Shown here one piece after another: positions 11,576 to 23,143 of a stretch of 64,000 nt of DNA. The first letter of the stretch is position 1. Each line of letters opens with the position of its first letter. Source of the stretch: Heterocephalus glaber (lineage: Eukaryota; Chordata; Mammalia; Rodentia; Bathyergidae). The notes under the pieces are model-generated. The model did not search any database and had not been told where the DNA came from. It worked only from the letters and a program-made list of their open reading frames with translations. The translations under genes were made by a program, and so were the position numbers. The stretch is taken from contig NW_004624854.1 of NCBI RefSeq assembly GCF_000247695.1, positions 2,372,023-2,436,022 of the forward strand, written 5' to 3'.

Positions 11576-12852
11576 CATGCAAGGGCAGAACTGCATGCAA
11601 GGATACGCAGTCGTGTGGTTTCTATGGAAATCAATGTAAACAAGGTTTGTAAAGGACAAGACAAAGCATTCTCAGATTAGAAACAGAATAGACAAAATAT
11701 ATGGTTGTAATAGAACATTGTCCTTCTAGTAAGAAGGTTATAGTTGTGAGAACAGAATTTGGGTGTGAGTTACTCTGACCTCAGCACATTGGCTTCAGCC
11801 AGACTTGCTTCTCAAAACAAGCCAATTGTGGGGTTAGCTCTTCACAGCCTGCTTTAAGCATAATCAATATTATGGTTCCCCTGCACAATCTAGTGATAGT
11901 ATGTTCCCATTTTCCATAAATTTGAATATTTCTTAAAAGTGAAATTAAGTTTAAAAACTTAAAGTAATAAAATTATTTAATGTCCAGCTTTGATGTCCTA
12001 TATAACAATAAATAAGCTATTTGACATTCCTCTATCCTCTCCTGACACTCCTAAAAACACATTTGCCTGTGACACAAAACCTACTTATCAGGAATACCCA
12101 TTTGTAAGAACTGGGAACTCAATAAATAATACCAATACAAAATGCATTCTCATATCTGTTGATGTGTTCACTTTTTATGAAAAAATTAATTTGTTTAACT
12201 CTATATGGTGCAAAGGAAAGTTGGAAATCACCGAACAAAATACAGTGGTTATATAATTAATGAAAATATAACTTATAACACTTGAAGTAATTGATATAAA
12301 AAATCCATGTAAATTTTTCTAAGTTAGAATTTTTTGGTTCATAATATAAGTCTTGAAACCTAAAGGTCTCTTACCTGTGGCAAAGTAACTTTTGAAAATA
12401 TTATGAAGGCACATGTCTTCAATGGGCACATTAGAAAGTGCACATGTCTTCAATAACAGAAATTTGGGGGAAAATGTTATGGGGTGATCAAAAGCAAAAT
12501 TCATATTTTATTATTTCTTAGAAGTTAGTTAAAATTATATATATACTTCATCTTGGATCTCAAAGAGCTGTAAAATTAAATTACTCAATTCATCTTGAAT
12601 GCTTTTGCATTATATTAAACTTTTATTCCACTGTTAAAGTCTGATAGAGTCTGATGATTCTGTGATATTTTGATGAAAATAGAATCTATATAAATTATAA
12701 CTAAATTAAATTATAGCTAATGAGATCACTTTGCACCCACTCATACATATTCAGACACTTTGTGGACACAACGACCAAAAAATCTAACCATTTGAAAACC
12801 AAAAAGATCCATTTGTATTCCTTCTTTTTCTAGAGTTAGAATTCATTTCATA
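11576..12852. other. AT-rich sequence, no recognised element
   Basis: No gene or repeat family recognised. The open frame at 11990-12256 has no recognisable domain. Confidence 0.55.
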
Positions 12853-12919
12853 TAAAAATTACTACATTGATCGCTTCTCGGCCTTTTGGCTAAGATCAAG
12901 TGTAAAAATTACTACATTG
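12853..12919 (+). pseudogene. RNU2: U2 snRNA 5'-end micro-retrocopy with target duplications
   Basis: Bases 12870-12902 match nucleotides 1-33 of U2 snRNA exactly, as I know it: start atcgcttctcgg, then ccttttggct, aagatcaag, tg. They include the 5' end and the start of stem-loop I. The insert is bounded by a perfect 17-base direct repeat, taaaaattactacattg, at 12853-12869 and 12903-12919. The first two bases of the right repeat (ta) also match U2, so the copy could be 33-35 bases long. The repeat and the A-rich left cut site (tat|aaaaa) fit L1 endonuclease-mediated insertion. The copy has the RNA 5' end but lacks everything after about nucleotide 35 and has no poly(A) tail. It is not functional, because the branch-point and Sm regions are absent. 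Confidence 0.93.
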
Positions 12920-13385
12920 TAGTGAATTATTTTACTAAATGACCCTTTTGATAACTGGGGCTATCACCTTAGAATAATGTGTAAATTTCCCCATTCTTAT
13001 TTCCAAGAGAAATTATTTACTCTTTTTGCCAATGCTACTTCCCTTTTTAAAACCTGCATATCTAATTACTTTGTTACACGTAAGAAAATAAATGTTATTT
13101 CAATAGTTATTAGAAAGAGAGAAAAGAAACAAATATGAGAAACAGAATCAATAAATACTGAAGAAAATACATATATCAAAAAGAGATGAGACTGGTCTCA
13201 GGCTAGCCTGCAGGGGCTTCCTGAGAGGAGGTTATTGGAGGTCCTGCTCACAGCGCTATAGGCAGAATTTAAGGGAAAAGACAAGTGGCGGGAAACTCTC
13301 TGGGCTTTAGTAGCTGAGTGAAGTTGTAGGATTTGGGGGATCTGTTCCTGAAGTTCTCGTGTGTTCCGAGGTGGGGTTTGGGGTG
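12920..13385. other. Unassigned sequence before a MaLR LTR
   Basis: AT-rich to about 13190, then GC-rich from 13190 to 13385. The GC-rich part could be the diverged 5' half of the LTR that follows, but I cannot align it. Confidence 0.4.
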
Positions 13386-13678
13386 GTGTTTGGATCACGG
13401 GGTGCTGTGCTTACCAGTTGAGGTGCTGTTAGGAGATCCTGCTGGTTGGCAGGGGTGATCCCCTGGCATGTGCTACAAGAGGGTGCCTGGGTCTCTCTTT
13501 CTCCTCTCTGTCCCCTGGCTCCATGGGTTGAGCAGCTTTTTGGTCCTGGGCCCTTCCACCGTGTTCTTCCTGCCTTGGAGCTGACTGGATTCCTGGAAGC
13601 CATGAGCCAAAATAAACCCCTGCTCTTCAGGCTGCAAATGGCAGACACCCTTCCAGCAATGGCAAAGTGACCCACACA
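13386..13678 (+). mobile_element. MaLR LTR (ORR1-like), 5' part unclear
   Basis: It has the MaLR 3' layout: 'ccatgggttgagcagctttt', then 'ggattcctggaagccatgagccaaaataaacccc', 'ttcaggctgcaaatggcagacacc' and an end near 'agtgacccacaca'. The phrase atgRgttgagcagcttt is shared with the LTR at 30.4-30.8 kb, which suggests the same subfamily. The minus-strand frame at 13307-13714 (135 codons) only overlaps this element and is not a gene. Confidence 0.7.
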
Positions 13679-13990
13679 GACAGAGGCTGATGCCGCTCCC
13701 TGACTCGGATGCACAGAAGGGAGGGACAGTGTTAAAAGAGGCCCTTTGGGGAGGGCCTCCCCACAGCAGCTGTGACCGCAGCACCAGGTGCTTCCCTGCC
13801 TGAGGCCAAATGGAAGGGCTGGGGCCAGAGCTCCCTCCTAGGGCGGGCGCGGCTCCTGGGCCTGGTGCAGGGGCTCCTGGGCCTGGTGCAGGGGCTCCTA
13901 AGCACGGACCAACGGAGCATCTGCTCATCCCTCCGCGCTAAGCCTTTATGGGGTGCACGTTTTACCTCCATAAACACACGTTGAAATGCA
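13679..13990. other. GC-rich unassigned segment
   Basis: GC-rich sequence directly after the MaLR LTR, with the 21-bp tandem repeat listed next. It has CpGs in gggcgggcgcgg and tccgcgct. The open frames on both strands come from the high GC content. It could be the remainder of an LTR-type insertion or unique sequence. Confidence 0.4.
13851..13899 (+). repeat. 21-bp tandem repeat, 2.3 copies
   Basis: The unit ggctcctgggcctggtgcag-g occurs at 13851-13871 and 13872-13892 with no differences, plus a partial copy (ggctcct) at 13893-13899. The perfect identity points to a recent duplication. A length of 21 bases keeps frame on both strands, but there is no evidence of coding. Confidence 0.92.
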
Positions 13991-14127
13991 CGCTAGGGTA
14001 AATTTCTTCAGGACCGAAAGTAGAAGAAATGAAAGAAATCAAGGAGAAAAGCTTTAGATCAGTGAGAAACAACAGGGGCACTTATGTCTTGTTTCCCACT
14101 GAAAGGGCAGGTTTTCGTTTTTCTGTT

Positions 14128-14345
14128 AGTTGACAATTATTAATTATATATGTTTATGGAGTACAGTGTGATATTTTGATATAGACACACATTGTAGAGT
14201 GATTAAATAGATTAATTTACATACGTGGCTGCTCACATATTTGGGGGGAGCACATAAAATGTACTCTTTCAACAATTCTGAAGTCCACAATATGCTGACA
14301 CACCTCTTTCTATACACATAGGGACGATGCTGATTGTTTTATGTG
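14128..14345 (+). mobile_element. L1 3' UTR fragment (L1MA-like)
   Basis: The word order follows the L1M 3' UTR: 'tgacaattattaattatatatgtttatgga', 'gtacagtgtgatattttgatata', 'acacacattgtagagtgattaaatagattaa', 'acatacgtggctgctcacatatt', then 'aaaatgtactctttcaacaattctgaag'. No ORF2 sequence precedes it, so the copy is strongly 5'-truncated. Confidence 0.8.
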
Positions 14346-15518
14346 GTTGATACATACTTTCTTTTCCCAGCAGTTACTTTTCAGAGTCACAAGTTAAATT
14401 TTGAGTTTGTAAAAGATTTTGTGTTTCTTTAATATTTAAATTAAATTTTAAAACAATGTAATAAAAATTATTTAATGACCACTCTCATCCTTTCATTCAC
14501 TCATTCATTTAATAGTAATTTATTTAAATGTCACCTGGTATGCAATGTTTACATTTTCTTTCCTCTTTTGTTTTCCACGTATATGAGAGGGATTTGATTA
14601 AAGCCCACCCTTGCTTAAAATGTTAGATCTGATCACCGAAATTTAAGAGGAGTACTTAAGAATGAGTGTAAAACAGTGGGGATGGTGGACAGGATTATAA
14701 CTGAGGAAAGTGGATATCCCACAGCCTAACTTAAACAACATTTAAAGAATTATTATTAAAATTTTAATTACTGTTAACATAAAAATTATTAATATATATT
14801 AGTGTATGCCAGTACTTGAGGAGTTTTTAAATAGATTAATAAAAGAAGATTTGCAGAAGCCATCCACACCCAATTTTCTTCTTTATAAGACACTGAAATA
14901 AGACTTACTACTCCTCAGAGAGGAGCTTAATCTTAAATGATTCACAGGGTCTCAGACTCCTTAAACTTTTCTAATAAACCTCACTTCTGCAGCAGTAGAA
15001 CAAATGAGTGTTGTAGGAAGAGAAAATAAAACTTAACCTTTTTAAGACAAGGAAAAATAATTTTATTAATTTTTTCAAATGCAATTTTAAAAATTAACTG
15101 TTAATAATTTTTCTGAAAAGCAATTATACATTTGGTTTCTTATTCTATACAGTAACTTCATTTTTTATTGTTTTATCTTTCTAAGAACATTAATTCTTCC
15201 AAGTTTTATTATAAATAGATTATCTCTTATTATAATTGGCTTATCCCAATCCCTCCAGTTATGCAAAAAAACCCCCCAAAAACAAAAAAAAAATGGAGCC
15301 ATGTGTCAAATGAATCCTGAGTTCTGGAGCTTTGTGCCCAGTGTCTGCTTGTAACCCAGTTACTTTGTTATATGCTGTTTAGCATATGTTCAAAGTTTGG
15401 AAAACAGTCAAATATAAAATAAAATATAATCTCATTCTACTTGTAATAAAACTATATTAAAATGAAGGTAACTATAATAATATTTATAACATTTATAATA
15501 TTAAAAATAGAATGATTT
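14346..15518. other. AT-rich sequence, no recognised element
   Basis: Very AT-rich. A short C/A run (aaaaaaaccccccaaaaacaaaa) lies at about 15265-15290. Nothing else recognised. Confidence 0.55.
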
Positions 15519-15610
15519 TTCCTGAGGTATAGCTCAGGGTTAGAGTATTTGCCTGGGATTCATGAAGTTTGATCCTCACCACCACAAAAAAAGACAAATA
15601 AACAAAAAAT
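15519..15610 (+). mobile_element. ID-type SINE, diverged
   Basis: The tRNA-like frame is visible: ctgaggtatagctcagggtt, then agagtatttgcc, tgaagtttgatcctcaccacc and an A-rich tail. The agagtatttgcc spacer is of the older ID type. Confidence 0.75.
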
Positions 15611-17649
15611 TAATTTTTGCAACTTAATTTTTCTTGTAAACTTTTCCAAAATTAGAAGTAAAATTTGAGCTATAAGTGAAATGAAGTGACTGATACATCA
15701 CAGAAATAAATCATTGTATTGAAAAATCTACATACCACAATAATTACTTCTTTTTGTTTTTATGACAGTTATTTTAAATTTCTTAACAGCTCCTGCTATT
15801 TTTCTAGTTATTCCAACTCTAAAAATGTCAAATGATTTAAAATTAGATATCTGAAACTAGCATGATCAAAGTATCCCATTTGACCTTAAATTTATAATCT
15901 ACTGTCTTTGTTAATATCAAACAAACACCACTCCAAAAACTTATACAAACAGTAGATGATCATATATGTAGAGGTTAGAGTCCTGAAATGCTGTATTGAA
16001 TTTTGGAAATGTAACAAACAAGGCAAAATAAAGGTGGATAATTCCATTGTTAACCTGTCACACAATGCCCTGGCTATACTCAATTCTAGTGTCAGATTTG
16101 TGTATGACAGTTTCTTATAGTAAAATACATTTTTTCAAAACCTTTGTATATTTCATCAGATTCAATAATATGGAGTTCATTTGACAAATGAGGCACATAC
16201 AGTTTTTGAGGGGGAATATTACAATATGTATATAATTTTCTAAAAAATAAAATGTTCATATGGCCCTGATTTCAGCGGTTGTTATTGTATTATTCATTGG
16301 AACTCATAGTAAATTCAGTGAGCCACCTCTGGAACTGCCTCAAAATTGAAGAACAATTCATGTAGCAAATTTGTGAGGAAGCAGGTCATTAGTAACTAAA
16401 CAGATCACTTTCTGATGAGTCCACTTACCAAACATTGTTAATATAATGATGTCTGAAAGCCTGTGTTAATTTTCATTACTATTGTTATTCATCACTTATA
16501 GTGGTGTTTTTAGTTTTCTTAATAGAAAGTTGAAATAATGATAATGATTTATGCATGTGACATTGGTTAGAGATAAAATTCATGAAAAGAATCCCATAAA
16601 TGTTAAGGATCATTAATTTTTGTCTGCATCTGTTACCAGATATTAGCATATTCCTATTTAAAAATTCTTTTAAAATCCTGAAGATAATTGGTGAAATAAC
16701 TTCTTCCCATCTAGGTAGGACCTGTCCGGCTTTAAGTAACAAAAGGAATCCTCAACACTTTTCCCTTAACCTCTACAGAGATGCAGCCCATTTCTATTGC
16801 TCCTCATTTATTCGGTATCTCTGAATGTTTACTACCTTCATAAGAAATAGGATTCCCCATTGTGTTAATAAACAACCACATGAGTCTGGATTGAGACAAG
16901 TGGTATTTTAAGCATAGAAGATACAGAAAAAAATGTTTTATGTTCTTACATTCTCATTTCATGTATGAACTGATGAGAACTTCATCCTCTACTTTTCCTA
17001 AATACTATAACCTAGAAAAGAAAGAGTAAAACATTGTCAGGGAATAGTTTTGTATCTTCACATTGAACACACACACACACACACACACAAATCTTAAAGA
17101 TGCAGTAGCATCCTACAAAATGGCTGTGGTGCAGCTGACTTTGGCAAAATGTGTGACAAACTTAGCAGCATGAACTCAATGACAAATAATGAAACAATCC
17201 AGGCTCCTGTGTATACAGCATTATTCTGCTGAGACAACAGTCATTCATTTATTTACTAAATGTGTTTATTACTTTTATGATCAATGTTGTTTATACAATG
17301 TAACAAACTTTAAGTATGGGAAAAAAATAAAAATTAGGATATAGTCTCTTGATTATAAGGAACATCCATAAAGTACTAACATATGAAATGTTAATCAACA
17401 TTTTTTGCCTTCCGTGATAGAATCAATTATTTTCTACAGTATTTCTTAACATTTATTACTTGGTTCATACACTGTGATTTATTTTTGTATTTAGATGTTT
17501 ATCATTGACAATATATTTCTAATTCATTCATATCTGAAACTATGTATTATCAATCTACATAATTACAAAATATTTCATACATAAAGCTGCTGCTATAGCA
17601 TATATTTTCAAAGACCTTCCTTTTTATTGTTTTTCCCAACTATAAGGCT
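15611..17649. other. AT-rich sequence with one (CA)n tract
   Basis: No gene and no dispersed repeat recognised. A (CA)n tract is at 17066-17089. Confidence 0.55.
17066..17089 (+). repeat. (CA)12 microsatellite
   Basis: An uninterrupted run of about 12 CA units. Confidence 0.95.
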
Positions 17650-18300
17650 ACATTGCTAAATTTGCTGGAAACTATTCAGACCACACAGGAAGCATTATAG
17701 GGTGTGGATGAAGTGTCATGTCAAAGGGGAGGGGAGGGCACTCAGCCTTCTTCTCAAATTCTGCAAAACTAGAGAAGAACCCTCTCCCATTACATTGGAT
17801 AATATGAATGACCCTTGACTCCAAAGCCTCCTCCTGGAGCAATGTCCCCAGAGAGATGCCCTTAGTGGACATAATATTAGTCATCTAGTGGCATGTGCAT
17901 TCCAGGTGAGTTGATCACAGGCCATCTTGACTTTAGACCTCAAAGAGTAAACAATGAACTTACACACCCACAGTCTTGGTGTACCCTCTGCAAGTGGCCA
18001 TCCAAGAATCCCTGGGGACAGTCTTCTCAAAGAGTGATGGCAACTAACTCTTCCCCTGACCATTGGGAGTGTTGGCTACCAAGCCCTCTGCCAAGGGATG
18101 TGACAGTCCCATTGACCTTGTACTGCCACTCAGTGACGCATTGTCAGGAAGGTTCATAACCATGTTGAACACTGGAGCCTGGGTCCCCATTACCTCAGGA
18201 AATCTAAGTTTATATTTTAAAGATGCCCCATACAATCTACAGGACCTAGCCTGAAAGATTGTTCAAAGAAAACATTGTCTTGATTTGTTGTAACCATGGG
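17650..18300 (+). pseudogene. ERV-L-like relic: gag-like tail and protease region
   Basis: In one plus-strand frame, broken by stops, a gag-like stretch (17763-17884, with one stop) is followed after a decayed gap by 18063-18254. The latter contains a retroviral protease-like active-site context: a hydrophobic strand, then L-N-T-G-A (the usual D of D-T/S-G is replaced by N) at about residues 34-40. The replaced Asp and the stop codons mean no active enzyme is possible. The same frame carries reverse transcriptase homology 0.5 kb downstream, which supports the call. Assignment to class III rather than class I rests mainly on the RT. Confidence 0.5.
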
Positions 18301-18599
18301 AAAGGATTTCTATCTTTGGTATTGGCTTTGCTGGCTCCCTTTTTCCTCTACAGGATGGAGGATTTGGCCAGCCACCAAAACCAAACTAAAGCCATGGCAT
18401 TGCTGGTGGCAAAAGCAGAATGGGACCCCTTATAGTCACTGACCCTAATCAAGGAGGTAAATATCACAATATAGAATAAAACAACAGAGGAGGCTCATGG
18501 TCAGAAATTAATAATCCTTTACAAGAACAGTATCCACTGTTTCACCCTTCAACTATATGGCCTATATTTAACCATTCTACATGACAGAGATTAAAAATA

Positions 18600-18956
18600 G
18601 AGTCCACAATTGAGTTGCCATGTGTCACTGGTTCCTAACTAACACTGTTAAATTAATCAAAAATATCCAAGAGGCACCTGGTTCTCATTTTGCAGAACTA
18701 GACCTGGCCAATATTTTATCTGACTCTGCCTTTGATAGGTTTCCAAAGCCAATTTTTCTTCTTCTTTGAGGGAGCCCAGTGTATATTCACTCACCTCCCC
18801 ACAGGATACCTGGGCAGCATAGTCACTGTGTGTCACTTAGTCAATGAGCTCTTCAGCAAATTCAAAGATTGCCTGGTCTCACGTTATATACATGATGCAC
18901 TATTAAAGAGGACCTCTACAGAGACAGCACAAGATTTAAGTACTCTAACTTAACAG
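18600..18956 (+). pseudogene. ERV-L-like reverse transcriptase fragment (pol)
   Basis: This is the palm region of a retroviral reverse transcriptase in two frames. Before about 18735 one frame reads E-L-D-L-A-N, the first catalytic motif region. After a frameshift, 18732-18953 reads F-E-G-A-Q-C-I-F-T-H-L-P-T-G-Y-L, matching the family's T-F-x-x-L-P-Q-G-Y block. It then reaches S-R-Y-I-H-D, which stands where the Y-x-D-D catalytic motif should be, with one Asp changed to His. The LP-x-GY form and spacing fit ERV-L-type elements. A frameshift, stops and the lost Asp show it is dead. Confidence 0.72.
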
Positions 18957-19369
18957 TTACCAGACTATTGTTGCACACAACGTTCGATCACTTTGCCCAA
19001 GTGCATGGGCTTCATATGGTAGGCTAAGGGTTGCAAAACTCACCCTATTGGCAAAGGGCATTTCCTCCCAATCTGATCACCACAGGTACTCAAGCATAAC
19101 ACCTGCCTGCTGGGGCTTTAATTCCTTTGTCAGCATCACATTCCACATGTCATGTAACTATTCAAACTGATTGCACTGTGACACCTGTGTGTCACAGGTC
19201 ATTCCATTGGTAAAAGCCCCAAGACATGACATTAAAATTGTGCCAATGAGTAGGACAAGGGGCATTGCCTTTACTGCCCTGGGGGTCTGACTTCATCAGA
19301 GTTCATTAGGCTATGCCTCCTTGGACACAGCCAGTAACTGTTTGTTGCCCATGAGATTCTGAACCAGGT
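18957..19369 (+). pseudogene. Likely decayed pol downstream of RT
   Basis: Non-repetitive sequence between the RT relic and an LTR-like piece. By position it should hold the thumb/RNase H region of the same provirus, but I could not align any motif, and stops occur in all frames. Confidence 0.35.
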
Positions 19370-19500
19370 GATTGCCACAAACCACAAAACACACTACTCT
19401 AGGAGCCAGGGCTGGGCAGCCTGTTGGGCTTTATTAGAGACAGTGTCCCGCTCACAGAAGTTGGGGACTCTAGGAGTCCAAGTTCCGCAATGCCTTTGGT
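19370..19500 (-). other. LTR-like polyadenylation region on minus strand
   Basis: Minus-strand reading gives a ctctaataaagcccaacagg segment (signal AATAAA) preceded by accttgg-actcctagagtcccc-type sequence. This resembles LTR R regions of other rodent proviruses. Being opposite in strand to the surrounding pol relic, it may be a separate insertion. Weak evidence. Confidence 0.3.
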
Positions 19501-19561
19501 GAAAGATCTTTCTTAGAAAGGCTCAGCAAGGCTAGGGATGCTTCTCTTTAAAAATGCAAAG

Positions 19562-19665
19562 AGTGCTTGTAGTCCCAGCACTTGGGAGGCTGAGGCAGGA
19601 GGATCACTGTGAGTTCCAGCTCAGTCTAGGCTATGTAGTGAGGCCCCATCTCAAAAAAAGAACAC
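19562..19665 (+). mobile_element. B1 SINE (7SL-derived)
   Basis: Clear B1 core: tgtagtcccagcacttggga, ggctgaggcaggaggatcac, tgtgagttccagctcagtct, aggctatgtagtgaggcccc, atctcaaaaaaag, followed by an A-rich tail to about 19690. The first bases of B1 are diverged. It is inserted into the decayed provirus. Confidence 0.93.
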
Positions 19666-19689
19666 AAAAACAAAATGAAACATAAAAAG

Positions 19690-20330
19690 GGAATGGTACC
19701 TTCAGGAAAGGGATAAACCTGATCAATGGGCCTTTCCATACTACAAAGCGATGTGGCTCCCTCTTGCTCGGCTTCCTGCCGCCCTCTCTGGAGGAGCACA
19801 CGGTGGTCCCTTGTTTTCAGCCCCTGTTCCATGGGAAGCCCACAAGGGATCAGCTGTCTGGCATGGAAAGCCAGTCAGTGCCCACGCTGACCACAGCGGG
19901 ATTCCACTCAGTGCTTTCCGCTGGACAGCCTGGGCCGGTCCTGGCTCACACACTGCACTGGTGGAAGAGTGCAGAGGAGGAGCACCCTCACTCTCACGGT
20001 GCCCTAACATGGTGCCTCAGGAAGTAAGCGTGTCCACTGATCGCTGGGCAGCCACTCATGGGTAGCTGTGTGCGTTGGAGAGTGGAAACAGATACCTTTC
20101 AAATACCAAAATAAACCATGATATGGATGCCCATCTGGCAGGCACAGGACACAGCCACGCTTCCTGTTTCCATGTCTCATGTCTGGGCCTCCTCCACACG
20201 TGACACTCCCGAGACCCGCTTTGACAGGAGTCCAGATGTATTTGCCAATCAGGGGGGTACACTATGGAACAGAGAAACAGAACAAAACCAAACCTTGATA
20301 TGCCATACAATTTTAGTTTTTAAAGTTCTG
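19690..20330. other. GC-richer unassigned segment in provirus zone
   Basis: Overlapping open frames of 80-105 codons on both strands (plus 19751-20065, minus 19741-20010) come from GC-rich composition. No RNase H or integrase motif could be placed, although position would suit pol. It remains unassigned. Confidence 0.35.
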
Positions 20331-20334
20331 CTGT

Positions 20335-20440
20335 TTATTTGATTGACAGATGAAAGTTGAACACATCTATGGGGAATCATATGGTGTTTCAAAACATGCA
20401 CTGTACACACTGTACAAGGAACAACTTCCTTTCATGAGCC
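20335..20440 (+). mobile_element. L1 3' UTR-like fragment
   Basis: The sequence 'attgacagatgaaagttgaacacatctatgggg', 'atcatatggtgtttcaaaacatg', 'cactgtacacactgtaca' parallels the L1MA-type 3' UTR block seen at 14.13 kb. It is diverged, and downstream homology is lost. Confidence 0.5.
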
Positions 20441-21299
20441 CACATTTGCAGCGCCTGATGATTTCCTTCACCATGGGAATTTGGTGCACACTCATAACAA
20501 TCTTAACCCTGTTTACATCCCTTTCCCCTCCTCTTCCTCACCTCTCCCTCCATCTCCTGGCCCCCTTCCTGATTGCAATCCATCTATCTCCCCATTTGCT
20601 ATCATCCACCCAGCCCCCCACTGAAAGGGAATTTTCCTGATTTCTTCCTGCAGTAGTATGGTTTCCAATAACTCTAGACTTTGTTCCAGAACAAACATGG
20701 ACATTCCTTGGCTGGAAGAGGGTCTTGAGGAGATTGTCTGCTCTCCTAGGTCTCCTTCCATGGCCACTGGAGCTACCAAGTACAGCCAGGTGTGACTGAC
20801 TTCACAGGACTCACACTGGCTTTGATTTCCGCAGAGGCCTTGCAACAGCTGTGCCCATCATTGCTGGTCTGATGACATCTCCATGTGTTCTTTTTGAGTT
20901 CCCCAAATTACTGATTCTGAAGAGAAGACCTTTGCATAGCCCAGGCAGTCCAGAATTGGGCTTCCTACCAAAGCCCACAGTGGAACTTCCACACACCCTG
21001 TGTCCTTCAGCTGACAAACGACCTATTAAAAACACCAATTATTTAAATTATCAGGGAGAACCTGTTCACCTGGTGAAGGAGCACATCCATAATTAAAGGT
21101 TCCTAAGGGGGCCAGTGTCAAACTCCAGGCTTTCAGACCACTGAATTCTCCACCTTCCCGATTCCAAACAAGGGACAACAATTGTGCCAAATCTTTGGAT
21201 GCCTCTAATGATGGTCTCGCAGACACGGTTTCATTTAAAGTAGAGGATAATACATATTAATATTCATAAAAAGTCCTCATGTTTATAAATTCTCAATTG
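20441..21299. other. Unassigned segment, includes C/T-rich tract
   Basis: It contains a polypyrimidine-rich tract at about 20515-20580 (cccctcctcttcctcacctc and onward) that opens a long purine-coded frame on minus. The rest is unassigned sequence within the provirus zone. Confidence 0.4.
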
Positions 21300-22890
21300 T
21301 AATCTTATCTACCTCTCACCACTACTCAGTGGCTGCAAGACGAGGATAATGAACGGTGATCTCCTTAAAATTGTTGACAGATCCAAAATCCCACCAGCTC
21401 ACTACCTGCATAAGATGGCCCTGACAGGAAGCCCTGACTGTGTTTACTGGTGAGTCTGAACTCTTACAGGAGCCATAAAGCACTGCAGAAGGGCCCAGCC
21501 ATGGGACATATGGGCTGCTGTTAAAGGTGAAAATAAACTGCACCTGCTGGACGCTGGTGGCATTTGAAAGTGAGCAACATGCTTTGTGGGTATAAGGCAC
21601 AATACCCTGAATGGAAGTCTCCAGGTATAAACTGTAACAAGAGAAGGCACAGTGTATCCAGGGCATGGCACTCAGCTGGCCAGGCCTCCGGTGATTACAC
21701 CAGCACTGGATCCAAAGGGCAAGTCACGCAAATTACTGAAATGCGAGTGCTCACTGTGGCTATGCTTATTAGTATTTGTATTTGCTATTCAGAGAGTGAG
21801 GCTGCTTAATTATCCATGAGGGCTACAATTATGGGCTGGAGAGCATTCCAGCAATAGCTTGCAATTACACACAGGATGTCAGGAAAAAGGAAGGTGGGCA
21901 TTTGTCCTAAATTATCTGAGACTGGCTTGCACCAGGCCTGGGTAGAGGAAAAATGTATCGAATCTTTACATTAACTGTCAGATGGTTTAGAACATGGGTG
22001 ATTCCAAACCAATACACAACTGAAGTGAAGTGCTTCTGCATCAATGACCCAAGCAATGTAATCAAAGCCTCCTCTGGGATAAGCATCTTCCGATCAAATA
22101 TCCCAGCCATTCTATCACAGACTCAAACTTGTCACCACAGTCAAAAACGCCACACTAGAGCCCTGCAGTCAGCATACTACTCATCGAATTTGGTCCAATT
22201 TTGGCCAAAACACTCATCAAATTTGGTTGATGACCACAGGTTTATCCAAGTTAGGAGCAGAAAAGAGCTTTCTATGTTGTACTTCTAGGAATCCACTAAG
22301 GAAGACAGAGAAACATACTACTGGCAGCCACTGTGATACCTGTGTTCCCTGCATACTACCCACAACCAGTGGTTGTGGTCTTCCTGCCCACACTCACTCT
22401 GTATGGCAGACAACATATCTTGGGCACTGATACCCATGCTCCAAATACATCTGCACTCCCTGGGATTGCTCCCACCATAATATCTGCATATCCATACAGA
22501 AAGCACAGCATGTTTTTAGACCAGTGTCATGGCTAAAGGACCCTCGGCATGTTCAGCCTTCATATATATCCTACCTAGGCACTGAGGCACTCTTCCGTAA
22601 ACACGGAACTTGTCCTCATCTACCCTTGCTGTTATGCATATCACACTTGCAATATAGGTTACATGTGCAAATACGCCTATATGATCCCTACTTATATAAG
22701 TAACACATTATTCTGCCTAAACACAGCGTGGCTGAGTAGTAACTTTGGAGACCTTTATATTAGGTCTGATCCAAACACATATTATAAAATCAATGATAAG
22801 ACCATAAGATTTTACTATATGGCAAGGGGGATTCTTATGTACATTTTGTGCCTCCTAGAAATATTGTTATTTCCACAGATCATATGATAA
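21300..22890 (+). pseudogene. Decayed coding-like region downstream of ERV pol, env-like?
   Basis: About 1.6 kb with unusually long, adjacent plus-strand open stretches: 21564-21809, 21953-22288 (111 codons) and, in a third frame, 22333-22536 and 22663-22887 with only two stops between them. The products are rich in aromatic residues and cysteines, include N-x-T/S sites, and end in a hydrophobic stretch (about 22815-22885: methionine/leucine/isoleucine-rich before the stop). Position after pol and before an LTR-like end would fit an envelope gene. I recognise no envelope motif (no CWLC-type or immunosuppressive motif), so function is open. It could equally be a different retrocopy. Confidence 0.3.
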
Positions 22891-23138
22891 ATATTCTATG
22901 TCCATGTCCTTTGCATTTCCCGGTACCTAAACCTACCTGGCACCTCACCAATCCAAACCACAGGCCCAAATGAGCCATTGTTCCCATCCTAGCCACCTCT
23001 GGATTTGCAGGCCTGAGCCTAGAAATTACTAGGTTGGTCCAAAAAGGCAAAAACCAAGAAACCAAACAACAACTTTCAGATACTCTCTGCCAACCAGTAT
23101 ACAACATTTATGAAACATTAAGATACATGCAATGTTTA
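22891..23138. other. Unassigned sequence in provirus zone
   Basis: No motif recognised. The segment ends at the target duplication of the MaLR insertion. Confidence 0.4.
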
Positions 23139-23143
23139 GACTC

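Noticed and set aside
13307..13928. Minus-strand frames of 135 and 151 codons
   Set aside because: They overlap a MaLR LTR and a GC-rich tandem repeat; the Pro/Gly/Ala repeats come from the 21-bp units, and several frames are open at once on both strands.
19176..19198. gtgaca/tgtcac inverted repeat
   Set aside because: Six-base arms in an otherwise decayed pol region; likely chance.
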